DNA from: G963422745 sp963422745
Lineage (GTDB): Bacteria > Actinomycetota > Acidimicrobiia > Acidimicrobiales > Aldehydirespiratoraceae
DNA length: 64,000 nucleotides
Assembly (NCBI GenBank): GCA_963422745.1
Contig: OY730477.1
Location: 1,426,001-1,490,000 of the forward strand
Reading direction: 5' to 3'
Below the pieces are notes generated by a model, which worked only from the letters and a program-made list of their open reading frames with translations, was not told the origin of the DNA and did no database searches. Positions 8,129 to 16,742 of the stretch are shown here, piece by piece. How positions within the stretch are numbered: position 1 is the stretch's first letter; each line of letters begins with the position of its first letter. Position numbers and translations under genes: made by a program.

Positions 8129-9204
8129 ACTACCGGCTCGTTCTGGCCGACGGCGAAGAGTTCTCGGGGGTCGGCATCGGGGCTGACCTGCCAAACGGCG
8201 TCGCCGCCGGTGAGGTGGTGTTCAATACCGTGTTGACCGGCTATCAGGAGGTGATCACGGATCCGTCCTATGCCGGTCAGATCATTACCTTCACCTACCC
8301 TCACATAGGCAACTACGGTGTCAACTCCTCCGACGACGAAGCGTCCCGACCTTTCTGCCGAGGTGTGATCGTTCGTGCTCTGGCCCGGCGTGTCAGTAGT
8401 CGGCGAAGCGAGGAACATCTCGACGCTTTCTTGCGTCGCCACAACGTCGCTGGCATCGCAGGCGTCGACACTCGTCGCCTCACGCGCCACATTCGTGAGA
8501 GTGGAGCCATGCCCGCAGCGTTCGGTCCGGCGGATCGTGATGTGCTGGCCGAAGCGGCGCTGCGCGAGCCTGGAACTTCGGGTGCCGACCTGGTCGCACA
8601 GGTAACAACCCGCTCGCCGTATGTGGTTGGTAGCGGCCCTCGCAAGGTGGTTGTTTACGACCTGGGCGTGAAACGGACCATGCTGCGCCGACTCGCCGAG
8701 TTGGCCACCGTAAAGGTGGTTCCCGCGCACACAACCGCCGATGAAGTGCTGGCGACCGAACCCGACGGGATCTTGTTGTCCAACGGCCCAGGGGACCCAA
8801 CCGAGGCAGGCCCTATCCTCAAAGAACTTCCTGAGCTAATTGGCGCGCTGCCGATCTTCGGGATTTGTCTCGGTCATCAGGTTCTGGCCCTGGCCTTCGG
8901 AGGGCGAACATCAAAGATGAAGTTCGGCCATCACGGCGGCAACGTCCCGGTGCAGGACACCCGCGACAACAAGGTGCAGATTACGAGCCAGAACCACAAC
9001 TTCGCGGTACAGACCGGGTCGGTGCCCGGAGTGAGAGAAACACATGTGTGTCTCAACGACGGTGTCCTCGAGGGTTTCGTGCACGATGAGCTTCCGGTGT
9101 TCGCCGTGCAGTACCACCCCGAAGCCGGTCCCGGCCCTCACGACAGCTACCACCATTTCGCCCGGTTCGCCGAACTCATGGATGCCTGTCGAGGGTCGTC
9201 CTGA
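8125..9204 (+). CDS. carA: Carbamoyl phosphate synthase small subunit CarA
   Basis: CarA (359 aa) hydrolyses glutamine and passes ammonia to CarB. The N-terminal CPSase domain (GEVVFNTVLTGYQE) is followed by a class I glutamine amidotransferase with nucleophile Cys248 in GICLGHQ and partners His331 and Glu333 in YHPEAGPGP. ATG 8125 overlaps pyrC by four bases. There is one carAB pair in the window, so it likely serves arginine synthesis too unless a second copy lies elsewhere. Confidence 0.96.
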   Translation: MNYRLVLADGEEFSGVGIGADLPNGVAAGEVVFNTVLTGYQEVITDPSYAGQIITFTYPHIGNYGVNSSDDEASRPFCRGVIVRALARRVSSRRSEEHLDAFLRRHNVAGIAGVDTRRLTRHIRESGAMPAAFGPADRDVLAEAALREPGTSGADLVAQVTTRSPYVVGSGPRKVVVYDLGVKRTMLRRLAELATVKVVPAHTTADEVLATEPDGILLSNGPGDPTEAGPILKELPELIGALPIFGICLGHQVLALAFGGRTSKMKFGHHGGNVPVQDTRDNKVQITSQNHNFAVQTGSVPGVRETHVCLNDGVLEGFVHDELPVFAVQYHPEAGPGPHDSYHHFARFAELMDACRGSS

Positions 9205-12200
9205 TGCCGAAACGTACCGATCTCGAATCCATTCTCATCATCGGTTCAGGCCCGATCGTGATCGGTCAGGCCTGCGAGTTCGACTACTCCGGCACCCAGG
9301 CCTGTCGTGTCCTGAAACAGGAGGGTTATCGGGTGATCCTTGCCAACTCGAATCCTGCCACGATCATGACCGATCCCGACTTCGCCGACGCTACCTACGT
9401 AGAGCCGCTGGATGTGGCGATCCTGTCCAAGATCATCGAGCGCGAAAGGCCCGACGCGGTGCTGCCGACCCTCGGTGGTCAAACCGGACTCAACCTGGCC
9501 ATGGAACTGCAAAACAACGGCATTCTGCAAGCCCATGGTGTCGAATTGATCGGTGCTGATGCCCAAGCCATTACCACTGCTGAGGACCGCGAGCAGTTCA
9601 AGAATGCGATGCAGGAGATAGGCCTTGAGGTTGCGCGTTCTGGCATCGCACGTTGCATGGATGACGCTCGGCGAGTCATCCAGACGGTCGGTTTGCCGGT
9701 GATCGTCAGGCCAGCTTTTATCCTTGGTGGCCGCGGCACCGGAATCGCCGACACCATTGAGGAGTTCGAAGCGATCGCAGCTTACGGTCTCGAATGCAGT
9801 CCGATAACTGAGATTCTCATTGAGGAATCCATCAGGGGCTGGAAGGAATACGAACTTGAGGTGATGCGGGACCGAAACGACAACTGTGTCGTTATCTGCT
9901 CCATCGAGAACCTGGACCCGATGGGGGTCCACACCGGTGACTCGATCACCGTGGCCCCGGCGCAGACGCTCAGCGACGTTGAGTACCAACAGATGCGCGA
10001 CGGTTCGTTTTCGTGCATCCGCAGGGTCGGTGTGGAGACGGGCGGGTCCAACGTCCAATGGGCTGTCGATCCCGACACCGGCCGTCAGCTGATCATAGAG
10101 ATGAACCCCAGGGTCAGTCGCAGTTCCGCACTCGCATCCAAGGCGACCGGTTTCCCCATTGCGAAGATCGCCACCAAGCTCGCCGTCGGCTACACCCTCG
10201 ACGAGATACCGAATGACATCACAAAGAAAACCCCGGCAAGCTTCGAACCCACCATTGACTACGTCGTCACGAAGGTTCCGCGTTGGGCCTTCGAGAAGTT
10301 CCCTGGTACCTCGGGGGTTCTTGGCACTTCAATGCAGTCGGTGGGGGAGGTCATGGCGATCGGGCGCACCTTCCCTGAGTCGTTGCAGAAGGCCTTGCGG
10401 TCACTTGAGCAGGGCCGTGAGGGGCTCAATGCGGATTTCGGCGAGGTCCTGCTTGAGAGCATTGAGACCGCCACACTCCTCGAAGCAGCGGCGGTTCCGA
10501 CACCGGATCGTGTCTTTGAGCTTGAGGCTTTGCTTCGGCGCGGCGTCGGAATAGACGACATCTATGACGCGACTGGCGTTGATCCGTGGTTCTTGGACCA
10601 GATGCTGATGATCACTGAGGAACGTCAGCGTCTTGTTGGTTTGTCGCTGGACTCAGCGACAGAACAGGATTGGCGCCGCGCCAAACAACATGGGTTCTCC
10701 GACGCTCAGCTCGGGTACTTGTGGAACGTGTCCGACGCACAGGTCCGCCGCGCCCGACAACAGGTCGGTGTGAGATGTACCTTCAAGACTGTCGATACGT
10801 GCGCCGCCGAATTCGAAGCCGCCACGCCGTATCACTACTCAACTTATGAAGACACCGACGAGGTGAGCATCGGAAGCTGCCGCGAGCGGGTAATCATCCT
10901 CGGTTCGGGCCCCAACCGCATCGGTCAGGGAATCGAGTTCGACTACTGCTGTGTTCATGCAGCGTTCGCGTTACGCGACGCTGGCTATGAGACAGTCATG
11001 ATCAACTGCAATCCCGAGACGGTGTCCACGGACTACGACACCTCGGACCGTTTGTATTTCGAGCCTCTGACTTTTGAGGACGTGAGCAACATCATCGAGA
11101 TCGAAGATCCGATAGGCGTGATCGTCTCGTTGGGAGGTCAGACGCCGTTGAAGTTGGCCGACCGAATCCCGCCCGAGCTGATCTTGGGCACGTCCCCGGA
11201 CTCGATCGACCGGGCCGAGGACCGAGAACGCTGGAACGCGGTCTGTGCACGTCTTGAGATTCCCCAACCGGCATCGGGTACTGCGGTCAACCGCGAGAGC
11301 GCCTTGGCAATTGCTGAACGGATCGGGTACCCGGCCTTGGTTCGTCCTTCATATGTGCTGGGCGGAAGAGCCATGCAGATCGTGTACGACGACGACCAAC
11401 TAGCTGATGCAATGGAGCAGATCGCCGGGTCTGGATCCCTGGGGCGCGAAGGCGGCCTGTCCGCCCAACGGCCCGTGTTGATCGACCGGTTCCTCGAAGA
11501 CGCCACCGAAGTTGATGTTGACGCTATACGCGACAACGTCGGGGAGGTGTACATCGGTTCGGTGATGGAGCATGTTGAGGAGGCCGGCGTGCACAGTGGG
11601 GATTCCGCTTGCACGATCCCACCAACTCATCTGGGTTCTTCCACCGTGGCGGTGATTGAGGACTACACCCGCCGAATAGCGCACGAACTTGACGTGTGTG
11701 GCCTCATCAACGTGCAGTTTGCCGTGAAGGCGGGTCAGGTATTCGTGCTTGAAGCCAACCCCAGGGCTTCGCGCACGGTGCCATTCGTAGCCAAGGCAAC
11801 CGGCGTGGCTCTGGCCAAGGTGGCCGCCCGTGTGATGCTTGGTGCCACACTCACCGAGCTTGGCGCGCAAGGTCTGTTGAACCGGGTGGTCTCAGATCAT
11901 GTCTCGATCAAGGAGGCTGTGCTGCCGTTCAACCGGTTCCCCGAAGCCGACGCGGTGCTCGGACCAGAGATGCGATCCACCGGCGAGGTCATGGCTATCG
12001 ACATGACTCAGGGATTGGCCTTCGTGAAGTCACAACTAGCCGCAGGGACCCGACTACCCGACGACGGCATGGTGTTCATGTCGCTCGCCGACCGAGACAA
12101 GCAGGTTGGTGTGAAAGCTGCCAAGGTCTTTGTTGATCTCGGATACTCGATCGCGGCGACTTCGGGAACGGCAGCTGCGCTGCGCAATGCCGGGATTGTT

Positions 12201-12524
12201 GTAGCTCTGGAGGTAGCAAAACTCGAAGACTCCGGTGGACTCAACGCGGTCGATCTCATTGATCGTGGCGATCTGAAGTTGGTCGTCAACTCGCCACGCG
12301 GTCGTGGGCCTCGAGCCGACGGCGACCACATCCGCAAAGCAGCAGGTTTGGCCGGGTTGCCCTTGCTCACGACCGCCGCTGCTGCTTTGGCCACAGCAGG
12401 TGGTCTGCGGGACTGGAAACGTCATCCGTTGCGTGTACGTAGCCTGCAGGAATATCACCGGAGAACATCGGTAGGCGCACCTGAACGCAACGGTGCAATA
12501 GTTGATGACACCGAGGTTTGCTGA
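9204..12524 (+). CDS. carB: Carbamoyl phosphate synthase large subunit CarB
   Basis: CarB (1106 aa) makes carbamoyl phosphate from bicarbonate, ammonia and two ATP. Both homologous ATP-grasp halves can be traced: IIGSGPIVIGQACEFDYSG near the N-terminus with the carboxyphosphate domain, then ILGSGPNRIGQGIEFDYC at about residue 565 for the carbamoyl phosphate domain. A C-terminal MGS-type allosteric domain (GTAAALRNAGIVV, then LKLVVNSPRGRG) completes it. The start overlaps carA by one base (TGATG) and the end overlaps pyrD by seven. Confidence 0.96.
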   Translation: MPKRTDLESILIIGSGPIVIGQACEFDYSGTQACRVLKQEGYRVILANSNPATIMTDPDFADATYVEPLDVAILSKIIERERPDAVLPTLGGQTGLNLAMELQNNGILQAHGVELIGADAQAITTAEDREQFKNAMQEIGLEVARSGIARCMDDARRVIQTVGLPVIVRPAFILGGRGTGIADTIEEFEAIAAYGLECSPITEILIEESIRGWKEYELEVMRDRNDNCVVICSIENLDPMGVHTGDSITVAPAQTLSDVEYQQMRDGSFSCIRRVGVETGGSNVQWAVDPDTGRQLIIEMNPRVSRSSALASKATGFPIAKIATKLAVGYTLDEIPNDITKKTPASFEPTIDYVVTKVPRWAFEKFPGTSGVLGTSMQSVGEVMAIGRTFPESLQKALRSLEQGREGLNADFGEVLLESIETATLLEAAAVPTPDRVFELEALLRRGVGIDDIYDATGVDPWFLDQMLMITEERQRLVGLSLDSATEQDWRRAKQHGFSDAQLGYLWNVSDAQVRRARQQVGVRCTFKTVDTCAAEFEAATPYHYSTYEDTDEVSIGSCRERVIILGSGPNRIGQGIEFDYCCVHAAFALRDAGYETVMINCNPETVSTDYDTSDRLYFEPLTFEDVSNIIEIEDPIGVIVSLGGQTPLKLADRIPPELILGTSPDSIDRAEDRERWNAVCARLEIPQPASGTAVNRESALAIAERIGYPALVRPSYVLGGRAMQIVYDDDQLADAMEQIAGSGSLGREGGLSAQRPVLIDRFLEDATEVDVDAIRDNVGEVYIGSVMEHVEEAGVHSGDSACTIPPTHLGSSTVAVIEDYTRRIAHELDVCGLINVQFAVKAGQVFVLEANPRASRTVPFVAKATGVALAKVAARVMLGATLTELGAQGLLNRVVSDHVSIKEAVLPFNRFPEADAVLGPEMRSTGEVMAIDMTQGLAFVKSQLAAGTRLPDDGMVFMSLADRDKQVGVKAAKVFVDLGYSIAATSGTAAALRNAGIVVALEVAKLEDSGGLNAVDLIDRGDLKLVVNSPRGRGPRADGDHIRKAAGLAGLPLLTTAAAALATAGGLRDWKRHPLRVRSLQEYHRRTSVGAPERNGAIVDDTEVC

Positions 12525-13435
12525 TCGACATCACCGCACGCGTGGGATCGGTCCGGTTGGCAGCCCCGGTAATGACCGCTTCGGGCACTGCGGGTCACGG
12601 AGCGGAACTTCTGCGTTATCTGAGACCTGCCGAGCTGGGCGCAGTGGTGGTGAAGTCGATGAAACCCGACGCTTGGGCGGGCAATGCCGCCCCGCGCTTG
12701 CACCCCACACCCGCCGGGATGATCAATAGTGTTGGGCTTCAAGGCAATGGTGTAAATCACTGGCTGATGAATGATCTCCCGGCCCTTACAGCGTCCGGCG
12801 CCAAGGTAGTGGCGAGCATCTGGGGTAGCACGGTCGATGAGTTTGCTCAGGCCGCGGCGGCTTTGGCCGAGGCTCCCGAGGTGGTGGTAGCGGTTGAGGT
12901 GAACGTCTCGTGTCCGAATCTTGAGGACCGTCAACGCATGTTCGCCCATTCGTTGTCAGCGACTGCGGAGGTGATCGAGGCGGCGGCGGGATGCAAGCGG
13001 CCTCGCTGGGCGAAGCTCAGCCCCAACACCGCTGACCTGGTCGAGATTGCAGGTGTGGCAGCCGCTGCCGGAGCCGAAGCTGTGGTGTTGATCAACACTG
13101 TGCTGGGCATGGTGATTGACGTGGAGCGTCGCCGGCCCGTTCTGGGTGGACGTAGAGGAGGCCTGTCCGGAGCGGCAATTCGACCGGTGGCGGTTCGTGC
13201 TGTGTTTGATGTCCATGAGGCTTATCCGACCCTGCCGATTGTGGGAGCCGGTGGGGTTTCGTGCGGCGTGGATGTAGTCGAGTTCATGCTGGCCGGAGCG
13301 TCGGCTGTGCAGGTCGGAACGGCAACATTTCTGGATCCACGGGCGCCTAGACGTGTCCTGGCGGAGTTCGAACGCTGGTGTCAATCCCGAGGTGTTGGCT
13401 GTGTTGAAGAACTGATCGGAGCAGCCCATGGGTGA
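12518..13435 (+). CDS. pyrD: Dihydroorotate dehydrogenase PyrD, class 1B-like
   Basis: This FMN enzyme (305 aa) oxidises dihydroorotate to orotate. The active-site Cys132 lies in VNVSCPN, and the GNAAPRLHPTPAGMINSVGL block and GGLSGAAIRPVAVRAV are of the class 1B type, which normally works with the iron-sulfur flavoprotein PyrK and NAD. No pyrK is present in this operon or elsewhere in the window, so the electron acceptor is open. Start is TTG 12518 inside the end of carB; no better start is nearby. Confidence 0.92.
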   Translation: MLIDITARVGSVRLAAPVMTASGTAGHGAELLRYLRPAELGAVVVKSMKPDAWAGNAAPRLHPTPAGMINSVGLQGNGVNHWLMNDLPALTASGAKVVASIWGSTVDEFAQAAAALAEAPEVVVAVEVNVSCPNLEDRQRMFAHSLSATAEVIEAAAGCKRPRWAKLSPNTADLVEIAGVAAAAGAEAVVLINTVLGMVIDVERRRPVLGGRRGGLSGAAIRPVAVRAVFDVHEAYPTLPIVGAGGVSCGVDVVEFMLAGASAVQVGTATFLDPRAPRRVLAEFERWCQSRGVGCVEELIGAAHG

Positions 13436-14210
13436 ACTTTTCAACACAGCGCCCGACGCCCCCAAAGCGCCGGATCTTTGCGAGGCGTCGGATCTTCGGG
13501 GACCGCGGGTTGCTCCTGTCGCTACGGAGCTACGTAACAGGCTGGCTCTGGCTCTTGATGTCGATGATCTCGCTGTCGCTGTTAGCCTCGCGCGGCAGCT
13601 GCACGGCTACTTCGGCGTGGCCAAGATCGGGCTCGAGTTGTATTCGGCAGCGGGACCTGAAGCGATAGCGGTCATCGCCGATATCGGCTACGAGATCTTC
13701 TTGGATCTCAAGCTCCACGACATACCGACCACGGTCAACAAAGCGGCCAGGGTGCTGGGAGCCTCCGGTGTGCGATACCTCACCGCCCACGCCGGTGGCG
13801 GCATTGAGATGCTGAGAGCCGCAGTCGCAGGGCTCAGCGATGGCGCTCACAGCAGTGGCGGTGATTGCCCCGGCCTGCTGGCCATTAGCGTGCTCACCAG
13901 TGACAGCGCAGCAGCTGGCGATGTGCTGGCTGAACACCTCACACGGGCTGCTGAGGCCCACTGTCAAGGCGTTGTCTGCTCGGTGCCCGCGCTGGCGGAA
14001 GCCCGCCGGGTGGCGCCGAAACTGATGCGAGTAACTCCCGGCATTCGCCTTGTTGGCGACCGGGTCGACGATCAGGCGTGGCCTGCCACTCCAGCCGAGG
14101 CCTTCGTTAACGGTGCGGATTTGTTGGTGATCGGCCGTTCGATCACAGCCGCCGACGATCCGTTGCGGGCCGCACGACGGATACATGAGTCGGCTTCAAA
14201 GGTGCTATGA
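13428..14210 (+). CDS. pyrF: Orotidine 5'-phosphate decarboxylase PyrF
   Basis: PyrF (260 aa) makes UMP by decarboxylating OMP. The catalytic tetrad region FLDLKLHDIP gives Asp93, Lys95 and Asp98, with ALDVDD at the substrate-binding strand and VTPGIR near the phosphate site. The first 35 residues are a poorly conserved acidic lead, so translation could begin slightly later, but ATG 13428 overlaps pyrD by eight bases, consistent with the tight operon. It closes the pyr operon. Confidence 0.93.
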   Translation: MGELFNTAPDAPKAPDLCEASDLRGPRVAPVATELRNRLALALDVDDLAVAVSLARQLHGYFGVAKIGLELYSAAGPEAIAVIADIGYEIFLDLKLHDIPTTVNKAARVLGASGVRYLTAHAGGGIEMLRAAVAGLSDGAHSSGGDCPGLLAISVLTSDSAAAGDVLAEHLTRAAEAHCQGVVCSVPALAEARRVAPKLMRVTPGIRLVGDRVDDQAWPATPAEAFVNGADLLVIGRSITAADDPLRAARRIHESASKVL

Positions 14211-14263
14211 GGCAAGTACCTGACTTCTGCAATGCCTCTTCAACAGCTCACTGATACCGCAAC

Positions 14264-14269
14264 TAGAAT
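14264..14269 (+). promoter_or_regulatory. Putative leaderless -10 element of mihF
   Basis: TAGAAT is a five-of-six match to TATAAT and is separated from ATG 14277 by 7 bases. No Shine-Dalgarno sequence precedes that ATG, which fits leaderless translation. Confidence 0.6.
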
Positions 14270-14276
14270 CGCCGCC

Positions 14277-14606
14277 ATGCCCGCGTGTGAATTGACTGGC
14301 CAAGATCTGTTGGGTGATGCCGCACGCCGGGCCGTGTTGGCCAAGGCGGCCGAGGTTCGCCGGGTCCGATCCGATCTCGCTCGAAGGCTCGCAGCGGGCC
14401 TGCTGAGACTGTCGGACTTGCTCGGCGAGGCGCAAAACGATTACACGATCGGCGAGACCAAGGTGCTAACCGTTCTTGAGGAACTGCCCGAAGTGGGCAA
14501 GGTACAGGCCCGTCGGGCGATGGAACGTATCGGCATCGAAAAGAACTGTCGGTTGGCGGGTCTCGGGGCCAGCAAGCGAACCGAGCTGATTGACACGTTT
14601 GGGTAG
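14277..14606 (+). CDS. mihF: Actinobacterial integration host factor (mIHF)
   Basis: mIHF is a small nucleoid-associated DNA-binding protein unique to Actinobacteria (here 109 aa). The family pattern is clear: LAKAAEVRRVRSDLARRL helix, a central KVLTVLEELPEVGKVQARR helix-turn-helix/two-turn DNA-binding segment, and the RLAGLGASKRTELIDTFG end. I prefer ATG 14277 because of its promoter spacing and length; ATG 14232 would add 15 residues. Position between pyrF and gmk is the conserved actinobacterial location. Confidence 0.92.
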   Translation: MPACELTGQDLLGDAARRAVLAKAAEVRRVRSDLARRLAAGLLRLSDLLGEAQNDYTIGETKVLTVLEELPEVGKVQARRAMERIGIEKNCRLAGLGASKRTELIDTFG

Positions 14607-14609
14607 CCA

Positions 14610-15173
14610 ATGTCGCTAGATGCCCGTGTCGTGATCGTCATTTCTGGTCCCGGAGGTGTCGGTAAGGGCACGATCGTGTCGCACCTGCTTGATAGCGACC
14701 CGAAACTTTGGCTGTCACGCAGTTGGACGACCCGTCCCCGAAGGCCTGAAGAGCCCCATGATGCCTATCACTTCACCACCCGTGAAAGGTTTCATCGACA
14801 TATCAACGACGGTGGTTTCTTGGAATGGGTCGAGTTTCTTGACTATCACCAAGGCACGCCGGTGCCGGACCCGCCGAGTGGACACGACGCCATCTTTGAG
14901 ATTGATGTCCAAGGTGCGTCCGAGGTCGTCAAACAATATCCCGACGCCTTGTTGATCTTCATCGATGCGCCCAGCCGTGTCGACCAGGAACAACGAATGC
15001 GAACAAGGGGCGACCCCGATGACACGGTTGCCAAACGTCTAGCCAAAGCAGCCGAGGAAGTTGCGATGGCCGAGCGGCTCGGCGCGGTTGTCGTCATCAA
15101 CGATGACCTACGCAGAGCTGTCGCTGAGGTGCAATGCCTGATAGACCGCCGACGTTGCCGGGCGGTGCGGTGA
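14610..15173 (+). CDS. gmk: Guanylate kinase
   Basis: Gmk (187 aa) phosphorylates GMP to GDP. The P-loop GPGGVGKG is at residues 13-20, followed by the GMP-binding SRSWTTRPRRPEE and FLEWVEF segments and the lid region RMRTRGDPDD. Ends with a run of Arg/Cys residues that is short of typical C-terminal helices but complete. It starts three bases after mihF and is probably in the same transcript. Confidence 0.95.
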   Translation: MSLDARVVIVISGPGGVGKGTIVSHLLDSDPKLWLSRSWTTRPRRPEEPHDAYHFTTRERFHRHINDGGFLEWVEFLDYHQGTPVPDPPSGHDAIFEIDVQGASEVVKQYPDALLIFIDAPSRVDQEQRMRTRGDPDDTVAKRLAKAAEEVAMAERLGAVVVINDDLRRAVAEVQCLIDRRRCRAVR

Positions 15174-15179
15174 TAGCCT
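15174..15179 (+). promoter_or_regulatory. Possible -10 element of rpoZ
   Basis: TAGCCT directly follows the gmk stop codon and lies 32 bases before the rpoZ ATG, giving a short leader that contains GGAG. Weaker evidence than for the leaderless sites; readthrough from gmk is also likely. Confidence 0.35.
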
Positions 15180-15211
15180 GGCGTGCCGTTCGATCATGGA
15201 GATAACCGCAC

Positions 15212-15517
15212 ATGGTGCACGGATACGACACGATGATGAAGCCCTCGATTGAGGAGTTGCTTGACAAGACCGGATCGAAATTCGAGTTGGTGACGTTGGC
15301 GGCAAAACGAAGCCGGGCCATCACCGAATATCTCGGTCAGCTCGGTCAGGGCATAGGTACCAGCGTGCCACCGCAGGTAACCTCCACGTCCTCCAAGCCG
15401 CTGTCTATCGCCTTGGAGGAAATCTCGGTCGACAAGATCATCCCGGCCAGACTTGTTGCCGATGCTGTGACCGAGGGTTTGTCTGTCGCCGAACCAGACG
15501 GTGACGACGCAGCCTGA
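15212..15517 (+). CDS. rpoZ: RNA polymerase omega subunit
   Basis: Omega (101 aa) helps assemble and stabilise the RNA polymerase beta' subunit. The conserved core is PSIEELLDKTGSKFELVTLA followed by KRSRAI and a late KPLSIALEEI block. Start ATG 15212 is preceded by GGAG at moderate spacing; ATG 15233 would remove seven residues. Gene order gmk-rpoZ-coaBC is widely conserved. Confidence 0.93.
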   Translation: MVHGYDTMMKPSIEELLDKTGSKFELVTLAAKRSRAITEYLGQLGQGIGTSVPPQVTSTSSKPLSIALEEISVDKIIPARLVADAVTEGLSVAEPDGDDAA

Positions 15518-15527
15518 ACCTCACACG

Positions 15528-16742
15528 ATGGGTCCACTCGACGGCCGCCGTATCGTCCTCGGCGTGACCGGGGGTATTGCGGCCTACAAGGCGGTTGAGG
15601 TGTGTCGGCGACTCGTTGATGCTGGTGCCCATGTAACGCCGATTCTCACCCCGGCGAGCCGTCGAATGGTCGGCGAGGCCACGTTCTCGGCATTGGCAAG
15701 CGAGTCTGTACGCATCTCGTTGTTCGACGACCCGGTGTCCGCGATTCCTCACACCGAGATGGGCCGGAGTGCCGATCTCGTTGTGGTATGCCCAGCCGGA
15801 GCGCGGGTCCTCAGCGATATGCGTACCTCCCGCGGAAGCGACCTGCTAACGGCCACGATCCTCGCCACGACCGCTCCCGTTTTGGTATGCCCGGCTATGC
15901 ACACAGAGATGTGGGAGCAGCCCGGCGTTCAAGAAAATCTTGCTGTTCTCGCCCAACGAGGGGTGCACATCGTTGCTCCCGAGACCGGACGCCTTGCCGG
16001 AGGCGATGTCGGCGCCGGACGGCTCGCCGAGCCGTCCACAGTGATTGAAGCGGTGTTTGCGACCCTTCGTTTGGGTGAGCTTTCAGGATCGAAAGTGCTG
16101 GTCACTGCGGGAGGAACCCGAGAACCGATTGATGCGGTGCGCTATGTCGGCAATCGGTCGTCGGGACGGCAGGGGCACGCACTCGCCGCTGAAGCAGCGG
16201 CACGAAGCGCAGACGTGGTCTTGGTCACGACCCGCTCGCAAACCGCGCCGTCAGGGGTGCGTGTCCTGGGTGTGGAGACAGCCGCCGAAATGGCGAAAGT
16301 GTGTGAACTAGAAGCCCCCAGCGCACAAATTGTGGTGATGGCGGCAGCGGTGGCCGACTTCCGGCCAGATAGTTTCGTTGTGGAGAAACTCAAAAAGCAC
16401 GAAGGTGCACCCCAAGTCGTGTTGGTGCCCACCATCGACATTCTCGCTGCTTTGGGCAAGGCCAAGCCCGCCGGACAGATCCTCGTCGGCTTCGCCGCTG
16501 AAACGGAAAACCTGATCGCAAACGCAAAGGCCAAACTGGTCGACAAGAACTTGGATCTCGTTGTTGCCAACGATGTATCCAAGCCATGTGTGGGCTTCGA
16601 GCACAGGACCAACGAGGTCGTGATCCTCAAGGGTGACGGTTCGCGCCATGATGTCGGATTGTGCGACAAGCGTGATGTCGCCCGGGCTGTGTTCGACGCT
16701 GCGCTCGGTCACCCAATCCGATGCCCCAAGGAGCACTTGTGA
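15528..16742 (+). CDS. coaBC: Bifunctional phosphopantothenoylcysteine decarboxylase / phosphopantothenate-cysteine ligase CoaBC
   Basis: CoaBC (404 aa) performs two successive steps of coenzyme A synthesis. The N-terminal flavoprotein domain (VTGGIAAYKAVEV) and C-terminal synthetase (LVTAGGTREPIDAVRYVGN, then the lysine-rich KLKKHEG) are both complete. The decarboxylase has PAMHTEMW in place of the E. coli PAMNxxMW, and the LACG loop cysteine is Gly (GRLAGGDVGAGRL), variants I associate with actinobacterial enzymes. A GTG at 15501 would give a rpoZ overlap; ATG 15528 fits the family start better. Four-base overlap with metK. Confidence 0.94.
   Translation: MGPLDGRRIVLGVTGGIAAYKAVEVCRRLVDAGAHVTPILTPASRRMVGEATFSALASESVRISLFDDPVSAIPHTEMGRSADLVVVCPAGARVLSDMRTSRGSDLLTATILATTAPVLVCPAMHTEMWEQPGVQENLAVLAQRGVHIVAPETGRLAGGDVGAGRLAEPSTVIEAVFATLRLGELSGSKVLVTAGGTREPIDAVRYVGNRSSGRQGHALAAEAAARSADVVLVTTRSQTAPSGVRVLGVETAAEMAKVCELEAPSAQIVVMAAAVADFRPDSFVVEKLKKHEGAPQVVLVPTIDILAALGKAKPAGQILVGFAAETENLIANAKAKLVDKNLDLVVANDVSKPCVGFEHRTNEVVILKGDGSRHDVGLCDKRDVARAVFDAALGHPIRCPKEHL

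Noticed and set aside
16600..16738. SAM riboswitch upstream of metK
   Set aside because: metK starts inside the end of coaBC, leaving no leader, and no SAM aptamer motifs are seen.
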